Source of the DNA: Candidatus Roizmanbacteria bacterium
Lineage (GTDB): Bacteria; Patescibacteriota; Microgenomatia; UBA1406; GWC2-37-13
Direction: 5' to 3'
DNA: 6,938 bases
NCBI GenBank assembly: GCA_026395455.1
Contig: JAPLYR010000092.1
Location: 1 to 6,938, forward strand
Position 1 is the first letter of the stretch; the number at the start of each line of letters is the position of its first letter. The translations under genes were made by a program, and so were the position numbers. Below are positions 1-5,433 of the stretch, piece after piece. The notes below the pieces were generated by a model, which was not told where the DNA came from, did no database searches, and was given only the letters and a program-made list of their open reading frames with translations.

Positions 1-112
1 CCCCTCAAACCATGGATTTTGGTTGCCCTAATGATACAAAATGAGAGTGCTAATTGCAACAGGACAGAAGCTTGTTAAGGCTCTACATCGAATTACAATT
101 ATTACGTGCTCC
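1..112. other. Leading non-coding stretch with no recognised gene
   Basis: No gene is supported here. One frame stays open from base 1 to a stop at 76-78, giving only about 25 residues with no recognisable motif, so it could be chance or the tail of a gene lying upstream. A small inverted repeat (AACCA / TGGTT, around 8-21) is present without a following T-run, so it is not a convincing terminator. No tRNA-like or rRNA-like signature was seen. Confidence 0.4.
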
Positions 113-203
113 GTTTATTATCATTTTATTGCTTCATCCCTTCGACTTTGCTCAGGGTAAACTCCCCTTTTGTGCTGGGTACGAGGCGCACAAAATAATA
201 AAC
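113..203. repeat. Long imperfect hairpin H1 carrying a CCCTTCGACTTTGCTCAGGG motif
   Basis: The left arm at 113-127 (GTTTATTATCATTTT) pairs with AAAATAATAAAC at 192-203. Pairing continues inward with bulges between about 128-140 and 177-191; an alternative local stem is TTTTGTGC/GCACAAAA (168-175 with 188-195). The apical part contains CCCTTCGACTTTGCTCAGGG at 138-157. The reverse complement of this motif (CCCTGAGC..AAGTCGAAGGG type) recurs, to my knowledge, as an interspersed repeat in many environmental bacterial genomes, and it produces spurious peptides of the PEQSRRDE kind when translated. Here it produces exactly such a peptide on the minus strand, which I treat as an artefact. A mobile or MITE-like origin is inferred; no transposase is present. 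Confidence 0.6.
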
Positions 204-223
204 TTCGCATTTTAAAAAATATA

Positions 224-343
224 TTTAGTAATTCGAAGCAGTATGCCAGGCATGTTGACCTTTTTGCGGTTGAGAGTTGAGAGCGAGGAATGGAGAAACG
301 ATGCAAAACGGCGCAACTGCCGGCATATGCGAGAATTACTAAA
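224..343. repeat. Long imperfect hairpin H2 upstream of the glycosyltransferase gene
   Basis: TTTAGTAATTC (224-234) is the exact reverse complement of GAATTACTAAA (333-343). Further inward pairs are GCA/TGC (238-240 with 328-330), TATGCC/GGCATA (242-247 with 322-327), GGCA/TGCC (249-252 with 318-321), GTTG/CAAC (254-257 with 314-317) and TTTTGC/GCAAAA (262-267 with 303-308). That is roughly 35 base pairs broken by small bulges, with an apical loop near 270-300. Size and architecture match R1-R3, but the primary sequence is not clearly related. The in-frame ATG at 290 lies in its loop and is probably not the real start of the downstream gene. Confidence 0.65.
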
Positions 344-385
344 AATGGGGTTACGTTGTCCGAGTTCATCGGATGGAATTTGCTT

Positions 386-391
386 TATAAT
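386..391 (+). promoter_or_regulatory. Possible -10 element for a leaderless or near-leaderless transcript
   Basis: A perfect TATAAT lies 6 nt before the ATG at 398. A start site about 7 nt downstream of a -10 box would fall on or next to that ATG, giving a leaderless mRNA. This fits the absence of any Shine-Dalgarno sequence there. No good -35 hexamer was found at 16-18 nt spacing, and the region is AT-rich, so chance occurrence is possible. Confidence 0.35.
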
Positions 392-397
392 AGAAAA

Positions 398-2611
398 ATG
401 AAGAAGTTGGTAACTATTGCTCTGTTTTTTCTCCTTTTTTACACCCGCTTTATTAGTCTTGATTGGGGATTCCCCTATCCTATGCATCCTGATGAGCGCA
501 ATATGGCTGTAGCAATTGAACAATTATCTTGCCCATCACTAAGTTCACTAACCACTTGCCTTAACCCTCATTTCTTTGCTTATGGACAATTACCACTTTA
601 TTTGTCATATGGAGGAATTCAACTATATCATTTCATTACAGGTCAATCTACTCCACCCAATTTCCTTGAAGCTACTCTCGCTCTACGTACAATCTCCGCT
701 CTTTCCTCTATTCTCCTTGTATCCGTGCTCTTGAGTATCGTGAAATTGATGTTTTTGAACAAAAAAACTTTCAACTTTCAAACGTTCGAGTTTCTAACTT
801 TAGTTTTTTTTATCTTTCAACCCTATGCAATTCAATTTGCTCATTTTGGTACGACAGAAAGCCTCCTTATGCTTTTTTATACTCTCATTATTTATCTTTC
901 ATTAAGACTCATAACTACAGATCAACATAAACTCTCTACACTTATATTTCTTGGCATCTTTTCAGGTCTTGCTCTCGGTACAAAAACTTCATCACTCTTA
1001 TTTTTAGGTATTCCTATAATAGTTCTGATTACTAAAATGGTAGGTGGCACGATTGAAGGGAGCCCAAAAAGCACGCACAAAGTGCGGCCAGCAGGCATCG
1101 CAACTTTGGAGTACTTTTTGGGAAGTATCAATCGTGACGGAATCTACCACTTTATTGTTCCATTATTTACATATTTTTCTATAACTATTATTTTTTTTAT
1201 CCTCTCTTCTCCCCAAAGTTTTCTCAATTGGAATGATTTTATAAGTTCAATGAACTATGAATCAGCAGTAGGGTTGGGATCATATGTTCCTTTTTATACC
1301 AGGCAGTTTGTTGGAACAACCCCAATTATATTTCAATTCCAGAAAATCCTTCCTTATGTGTTAGGGTTGCCACAACTCATCTTAAGTATATTGGGATTTA
1401 TATTTTTACCATCATTTATAGTAAAAATTATCATTTTGCAGGTGGCACGAGTAAAGGGTACCCAACAGCGCGCACAAAACTCCAGCCAGCAGGCATTGGA
1501 GGTTTTGGAGCACTGGTGGGGGAAATTACGAGTGACAGAATCTGCAAAATTACCACTGATTATGTTTGATATTCTTCGCTTTGCCCTTCTTCTCTCTTTT
1601 CTCCCCTCCTCCTTCTTCTTTGCCAAATGGACTCGTTTCATTGCCCCGTCTTTTCCTCTCTTTTCATTACTTGCCTTGCTATTTTTACTTCAGATACTTT
1701 CCTTAAATAGAATTCCAAAATCCCTTATCTATGGATTCTTTATTATTGCTATACTTCCAGGGTTTACTTTCCTTTCCATTTATCTTTCCTCTGATGTTCG
1801 TTTTATTGCATCAGACTGGATATATAAGAATATCCCTGAAAATAGTAAGATTTTAAGCGAAACCGCAAATGTTATCGATATTCCTATCCCTTCTCCCAAT
1901 TCACAAATAAAAGTAAAAAATTACTTAATAAATTCTTTTAATTTTTATGATTTGGATTCAACTCGTGATTTAAAAATAGACCTTTCTAGAGCCTTAAATG
2001 ATGCAGATTATATTATCGTTCCCTCTCGTCGCATCTTTAAAAACCATCCACAAAATACCTATCCATACCTTGCCAATTATTATGATCAACTTTTCACTGG
2101 GCTCGCTGGTTTTGAAAAAGTAGCTGAGTTTTCTTCTTACCCTAAGATGGAAGTGTTCGGCAAAACTATTATTTCACTTCCAGATGAGGAAGCGGAGGAA
2201 ACATGGACTGTTTTTGATCATCCAGTGATACGAATATATAAAAAAGTGCAAAAAAGTAAGCTCTTGTCGAATAATTTAAATTTTTCAGACTATAAAACTA
2301 CAACATATCAAATTTCTAACGAAAACTATCACTTACTTATTGCAGATACTCCAGAAAAATGGGAAAAAGGACTGATGTATGTAAAAAATAAAGCTGATAT
2401 ACATAATCTTGATGGAATGATATTTCACTTCTCAAATAGTGATACCCGTATATTCTGGAATAAAAATACACTTTCACATCTCATGCTTTATTGGATAAAT
2501 AATGGAAAAGTTATCGGATCTTCTGATCTTCCCTCTATTACTGAGACAGAGTACATAACTACCGTATCTTCACCTTCTCCGGCAGATACAGTGATTGAAA
2601 TTATGAAGTAA
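398..2611 (+). CDS. GT39/PMT-like membrane glycosyltransferase with C-terminal DUF192 domain
   Basis: This is a 737-residue polytopic membrane protein, probably transferring a sugar from a lipid-linked donor on the outer face of the membrane. After the first hydrophobic segment (about 3-20) comes a short extracytoplasmic loop with MHPDERN (29-35), matching the acidic motif of ArnT/PMT-type (GT39/GT83) enzymes. About ten further hydrophobic segments follow to about 463. Next is a soluble region starting SSDVRFIASDWIYKNIP (464-480), with WTVFDHPVIRIYKK (603-616), a pattern I associate with the C-terminal end of such proteins in CPR and Chloroflexi. Residues 641-737 look like an appended DUF192 domain (ADTPEKWEKGLM, DGMIFHF, RIFWNKNT). 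The start at 398 is preferred over the in-frame ATG at 290 because it begins directly with the membrane segment and 290 lies in a hairpin loop. Repeats R1 and R2 encode residues about 216-251 and 348-385, both in loops between membrane segments. Acceptor and donor are unknown. Confidence 0.8.
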   Translation: MKKLVTIALFFLLFYTRFISLDWGFPYPMHPDERNMAVAIEQLSCPSLSSLTTCLNPHFFAYGQLPLYLSYGGIQLYHFITGQSTPPNFLEATLALRTISALSSILLVSVLLSIVKLMFLNKKTFNFQTFEFLTLVFFIFQPYAIQFAHFGTTESLLMLFYTLIIYLSLRLITTDQHKLSTLIFLGIFSGLALGTKTSSLLFLGIPIIVLITKMVGGTIEGSPKSTHKVRPAGIATLEYFLGSINRDGIYHFIVPLFTYFSITIIFFILSSPQSFLNWNDFISSMNYESAVGLGSYVPFYTRQFVGTTPIIFQFQKILPYVLGLPQLILSILGFIFLPSFIVKIIILQVARVKGTQQRAQNSSQQALEVLEHWWGKLRVTESAKLPLIMFDILRFALLLSFLPSSFFFAKWTRFIAPSFPLFSLLALLFLLQILSLNRIPKSLIYGFFIIAILPGFTFLSIYLSSDVRFIASDWIYKNIPENSKILSETANVIDIPIPSPNSQIKVKNYLINSFNFYDLDSTRDLKIDLSRALNDADYIIVPSRRIFKNHPQNTYPYLANYYDQLFTGLAGFEKVAEFSSYPKMEVFGKTIISLPDEEAEETWTVFDHPVIRIYKKVQKSKLLSNNLNFSDYKTTTYQISNENYHLLIADTPEKWEKGLMYVKNKADIHNLDGMIFHFSNSDTRIFWNKNTLSHLMLYWINNGKVIGSSDLPSITETEYITTVSSPSPADTVIEIMK
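1033..1154 (+). repeat. Interspersed palindromic element R1 (inside the glycosyltransferase gene)
   Basis: The core at 1043-1145 begins GGTGGCACGA and ends GGAATCT. It is related to R2 and R3, sharing the GGTGGCA start, an AAGGG block, CAGGCA and a GAATCT end. It folds on itself: outer TGGTAG/CTACCA; CACGATTG (1048-1055) with CAATCGTG (1129-1136); CCCAAAAAGCAC (1063-1074) with GTACTTTTTGGG (1111-1122, one mismatch); AAAGTGCG (1079-1086) with CGCAACTTT (1099-1107, one bulge). The apical loop has GCCAGCAGGCAT, identical to R2. It is translated in frame as GGTIEGSPKSTHKVRPAGIA and onward, between two membrane helices. Confidence 0.85.
1433..1550 (+). repeat. Interspersed palindromic element R2 (inside the glycosyltransferase gene)
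   Basis: The core at 1441-1543 is 103 nt, the same length as R1, and starts GGTGGCACGA and ends ACAGAATCT. Outer arms ATTTTGCAG (1433-1441) and CTGCAAAAT (1542-1550) are exact inverse complements and differ from those of R1 and R3. Inner stems are CACGAGTAA/TTACGAGTG (1446-1454 with 1526-1534, two central mismatches), CCCAACAGCGC/GCACTGGTGGG (1461-1471 with 1510-1520, two mismatches) and AAAACTCCA/TGGAGGTTTT (1476-1484 with 1497-1506, one bulge). It is read in a different codon phase from R1 (gtg gca cga rather than ggt ggc acg), so the two copies give unrelated peptides. Confidence 0.85.
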
Positions 2612-3062
2612 TGCTATATTCTTGAAACATTGATCTATACAGTTTGGTTGTTTTTTGAAACCCACTATGAAGGGGATGAGGAAGGTTCTCAAATGTAAAC
2701 CATCCATACTCAGACATCTTCTCTGGATCTCCTATTTGTACTTTTTGTATTTCTGATAGAGAAATTACCAGGATAAAGGGAACAATAATCCAATGAGTTG
2801 AGGTTCCTTCGGGTGACTTTCTGAGAAGAGTAATAGCGGGAAGTTGTCTCTGTATCGTGGCGCTACAACAATATTCTTCTTTAATTTCTTTGAGTACATT
2901 TTCTTCTAAGGTAAGACCAAATTCAACCTTACCTCCTCCACTATCCCACACCCCTTTTTCATCCCGACAATTATGGCTTCGTTTATGCAATAACCATCTT
3001 CCATTTGCATCATGACAATAGAAGGAAGTACTGACTCCAATAACGTCAATTCCTGTCTTCAT
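2601..3062 (-). CDS. Nudix hydrolase, divergent Nudix box
   Basis: This 153-residue protein has the size of a single-domain Nudix hydrolase, a family that cleaves nucleoside diphosphates linked to another moiety using divalent metal. The box spans residues about 44-66. G44 and the metal-binding glutamates E59, E62 and E63 of the KEIKEE segment are present. The usual early Glu is L50, the usual Arg is K58, and the late Gly is C65. W39 just before it and WFTFENLP (121-128) fit the family fold. The substrate cannot be predicted. The start lies 3 bp after the pgk stop, suggesting co-transcription as the last gene of the glycolytic cluster. The stop codon lies inside the 3' end of the converging glycosyltransferase gene (11-bp overlap). 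No Shine-Dalgarno is visible upstream. Confident as a Nudix family member, not as to activity. Confidence 0.85.
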   Translation of the reverse strand: MKTGIDVIGVSTSFYCHDANGRWLLHKRSHNCRDEKGVWDSGGGKVEFGLTLEENVLKEIKEEYCCSATIQRQLPAITLLRKSPEGTSTHWIIVPFILVISLSEIQKVQIGDPEKMSEYGWFTFENLPHPLHSGFQKTTKLYRSMFQEYSITS

Positions 3063-3065
3063 GAT

Positions 3066-4244
3066 TTATTTATCTAATGCATCTAGTCCAGGAAGAGTTC
3101 CTTTCTCAATTAACTCAAGCATTGCTCCTCCCCCTGTGGAAATATGAGTAATTTTATCTTTATTTGGTAGCTTTTTTATGACAGATAGAGTATCTCCTCC
3201 GCCTAATACAGACACAGCTGAAGGATTATTGATAATCGAGTTAAAAATGGCGATACTTCCTTTTGCAAACTGTGGATTTTCAAAATACCCAACAGGTCCA
3301 TTCCATACAATTGTTTTTGCTTGGGAAATTATCTCAGTAAATACCATCTCAGTTTCTGGTCCAATATCAAGTGTTTCATCATTCGCTTCAATATCTCCCA
3401 CTTTTTTTACCATTGGTTCTGTTGTTTCATCTGTCTGTTGTCCAATTCTTCGATCAATGGGGAGGATAATATGTTTGTTTTGTGCAGCTGCAAGATCTAA
3501 TAACCGCTTCGCCTCAGGAATATAATCTAGTTCCACAAGTCCCTTTCCAATTTCCAGTCCTTTTGCTTTTAAAAAATTATTTGTCATTGCTCCACCGATT
3601 AATACGGAGTCTGCAATACTCATAAGCTTCTCAATTAACCCAATTTTTGAAGATACTTTTGCCCCAGCTATAATTGCCACGACGGGCTTCTCTGGAGCCT
3701 CAATCACCTTTTTTATCATAGACACTTCTCTCTTTAAGAGGAGTCCTCCATAAGAAGGAAGAAAGGAAGCAACTCCAACTGTTGATGCATGTGCTCTGTG
3801 TACACTTCCAAATGCATCATCAACAAATACTTCTGCAAGATCTGCAAGTTGTTTAGAAAAAATAGGATCATTCTTTTTTTCTCCTTCGTAAAACCGCGTA
3901 TTCTCAAGCATGTAAATCGTGGCTTTATTAACCGCATGACTTAACTGAGTCTGTTGCACCGTAAAGTCATCGATAAGGACAATGTTATGTTCCGGGAAGT
4001 AGGTCTGCAAGCGCTCTGCAACAGGCTTCATAGAAAAAACCATATCTCTTCCTTTTGGTTTTCCCAAATGAGACATGAGTATGAGTTCGTTGTTTCCTTT
4101 CAGTAATAACTGAAGTGTAGGAATGGAATTTTTTATACGTGTATCGTCATTGATAGTCCCATCTTTCTTAAAAGATACATTGTAATCAACCCTCACAAGA
4201 ACTTTTTTATTTGTTATCTCGACCTCATCGATATATTTGATCAT
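3066..4244 (-). CDS. pgk: Phosphoglycerate kinase
   Basis: This cytoplasmic glycolytic enzyme transfers phosphate from 1,3-bisphosphoglycerate to ADP, giving 3-phosphoglycerate and ATP. The 392-residue length is normal for the family. Visible motifs in order are VRVDYNV (17-23, substrate loop), SHLGKPKG (58-65), ENTRF (114-118), DDAFGSVHRAHAS (142-154), AGAKVSSKIG (193-202) with the nucleotide-site Lys200, WNGPVGYFE (314-322), GGGDT (348-352) and STGGGA (369-374). No key residue appears lost. The start at 4244 is chosen because MIKYIDEVEI matches the usual N terminus. The reading frame stays open 34 codons further upstream to 4346, but that extension is translated repeat R3. The gene follows gap after a 155-bp spacer filled by R3 and precedes the nudix gene by 3 bp. 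No Shine-Dalgarno is seen before the ATG. Confidence 0.95.
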   Translation of the reverse strand: MIKYIDEVEITNKKVLVRVDYNVSFKKDGTINDDTRIKNSIPTLQLLLKGNNELILMSHLGKPKGRDMVFSMKPVAERLQTYFPEHNIVLIDDFTVQQTQLSHAVNKATIYMLENTRFYEGEKKNDPIFSKQLADLAEVFVDDAFGSVHRAHASTVGVASFLPSYGGLLLKREVSMIKKVIEAPEKPVVAIIAGAKVSSKIGLIEKLMSIADSVLIGGAMTNNFLKAKGLEIGKGLVELDYIPEAKRLLDLAAAQNKHIILPIDRRIGQQTDETTEPMVKKVGDIEANDETLDIGPETEMVFTEIISQAKTIVWNGPVGYFENPQFAKGSIAIFNSIINNPSAVSVLGGGDTLSVIKKLPNKDKITHISTGGGAMLELIEKGTLPGLDALDK

Positions 4245-4282
4245 AGGAATATGAATTTTATAATGTGTAACATCTGATAATA

Positions 4283-4386
4283 TGCGGTAGGTGGCAGTCG
4301 TGGAAGGGATACCAACACTGCGCCGTTGCCGGCTTCTCAGGCACAAGCAGTGGTGGGAAGGAAAACGACTGACAGAATCTATCGCA
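4283..4386 (+). repeat. Interspersed palindromic element R3 in the gap-pgk spacer
   Basis: The core at 4290-4380 (91 nt) is a shorter relative of R1 and R2 in the same orientation, starting GGTGGCAGTC and ending TGACAGAATCT. Stems are TGCGGTAG/CTATCGCA (4283-4290 with 4379-4386, one G-T wobble), CAGTCGT/ACGACTG (4295-4301 with 4365-4371, perfect), CCAACACTGC/GCAGTGGTGG (4312-4321 with 4347-4356, one mismatch), and an apical stem near GTTGCC/GGCACAA (4325-4330, 4340-4346). Stem sequences differ from R1 and R2 but remain self-complementary. The element lies just past the gap stop codon and ends about 38 nt before the pgk ATG, so its hairpin would sit in the gap-pgk message. Confidence 0.85.
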
Positions 4387-4399
4387 ATTTATACTTCTT

Positions 4400-5410
4400 T
4401 TACACAAAATCACTTACTTTTTCCACCAAATCCACGATTCTGCATGAATATCCCCATTCATTGTCATACCATCCAAACACTTTGACCAACGTTCCATTTA
4501 TTACTTTTGTATAACTTGAATCAAAAATGCTTGAATGTGTGTCTCCAATAAAGTCAGATGACACAAGTGGAGCTGTTTCATATCCCAAAATACCCTTCAT
4601 ATCACCCTCTGCATGTTTTTTAAACGCTGCATTGATCTCTTCAGCAGTAACCGTTTTCTTCATAACTGCAGAAATATCCGTAAATGAAACTGTTGGGACT
4701 GGAACACGTACAGACATTCCATCAAGTTTCCCTTGAAGAGCAGGAATCACTTTTCCAACCGCTTTAGCGGCACCTGTTGTTGATGGACCAATATTTAATG
4801 CTGCTGCTCGAGATCGATCAGGTTTTTTATTAGACTCATCAACTAAACTTTGTGTTGCTGTATAAGCATGAACTGTGGTGAGATATCCCATCTCTACTCC
4901 AAATTCATTTTCAAGGACCTTAAACATAGGAGCAGCACAGTTTGTGGTACATGATGCATTTGAAATCACTTGCTCGTTTTTCCAATCTATTGCGTCATCA
5001 TTTACTCCAAGTACTACGTGTGCTGTTGCATCTTTTGCTGGAGCTGTGAGAAGTACTTTTTTTACAGAACCTTTTATATGCTTAATTAAATCTTCTTTTT
5101 TTACAAATGCGCCTGTGCAATCAATAACAACCTCTACTCCATAATCACTCCAAGGGATTGCATTAATATCTGCAATCATCATGGCAGGAATTTTTTTTCC
5201 GTCCACTGAAATAAAGTCTGTCCCCGCTTCAACTTTCTTATTAAATCTTCGATACACTGAGTCATATTGCAATAAATATGCAAGCATATCAGGGGTTGTT
5301 TTTCTGGTGTTAATTGCGACAATTTCAAACGTATCTCGTTCAAAAGCGATACGTGTAACAGCTCGTCCAATCCTTCCAAAACCGTTTAAACCGACTTTGA
5401 TTCGTTTCAT
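4400..5410 (-). CDS. gap: Glyceraldehyde-3-phosphate dehydrogenase, type I
   Basis: This is a phosphorylating GAPDH converting glyceraldehyde 3-phosphate, phosphate and NAD(P)+ to 1,3-bisphosphoglycerate, the substrate of the downstream PGK. It has 336 residues, the usual family length. The nucleotide-binding GLNGFGRIGR (8-17) is intact. The catalytic Cys154 lies in NASCTTNC (151-158) and the catalytic His181 in TTVHAYT (178-184). The substrate-binding region (STTGAAKA at 210-217, RVPVPT at 235-240) and WYDNEWGYS (314-322) are all present. The segment after the second Rossmann strand reads VAINTRKTTP (31-40): the Asp that selects NAD in classical enzymes is replaced by Thr35, followed by Arg36 and Lys37. 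This hints at NADP use, as in Bacillus GapB-like enzymes. The start lies 23 bp after the aldolase stop, and no Shine-Dalgarno is visible. Confidence 0.95.
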   Translation of the reverse strand: MKRIKVGLNGFGRIGRAVTRIAFERDTFEIVAINTRKTTPDMLAYLLQYDSVYRRFNKKVEAGTDFISVDGKKIPAMMIADINAIPWSDYGVEVVIDCTGAFVKKEDLIKHIKGSVKKVLLTAPAKDATAHVVLGVNDDAIDWKNEQVISNASCTTNCAAPMFKVLENEFGVEMGYLTTVHAYTATQSLVDESNKKPDRSRAAALNIGPSTTGAAKAVGKVIPALQGKLDGMSVRVPVPTVSFTDISAVMKKTVTAEEINAAFKKHAEGDMKGILGYETAPLVSSDFIGDTHSSIFDSSYTKVINGTLVKVFGWYDNEWGYSCRIVDLVEKVSDFV

Positions 5411-5433
5411 AGAATGATAATAATATTAATAAT

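Noticed and set aside
1..78. Open frame of about 25 codons ending in TAA at 76-78, possible tail of an upstream gene
   Set aside because: Too short and without any recognisable motif; no codon-level evidence separates it from chance.
121..369. Minus-strand ORF containing PEQSRRDE
   Set aside because: It is a translation of the H1 repeat motif, a known kind of artefact peptide, and it lies across hairpin sequence.
1043..1543. R1 and R2 as a duplicated protein domain
   Set aside because: They are read in different codon phases, so the encoded peptides are unrelated although the DNA is similar.
2561..2592. Inverted repeat ACCGTATCT / AGATACAGT as terminator of the minus-strand unit
   Set aside because: The 9-bp stem with 14-nt loop lies just past the nudix stop, but no T-run follows on the minus strand and it is inside the converging coding region.
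2612..2665. AAAC...GTTT followed by a T-run downstream of the glycosyltransferase stop, as terminator
   Set aside because: The stem is only about 4 bp with a long loop, and the T-run is not directly adjacent.
3178..3525. Plus-strand ORF antiparallel to pgk
   Set aside because: Shadow of the well-supported pgk frame, with no family resemblance; the same holds for other ORFs opposite gap and fba.
1033..4386. R1-R3 as integron attC sites
   Set aside because: They share a long imperfect stem with changing sequence, but no RYYYAAC/GTTRRRY core pair was found and two copies lie inside a coding region, not at cassette junctions.
1033..4386. R1-R3 as a CRISPR array
   Set aside because: Only three diverged copies at irregular distances of about 0.4 and 2.8 kb; no short identical repeats with regular spacers.
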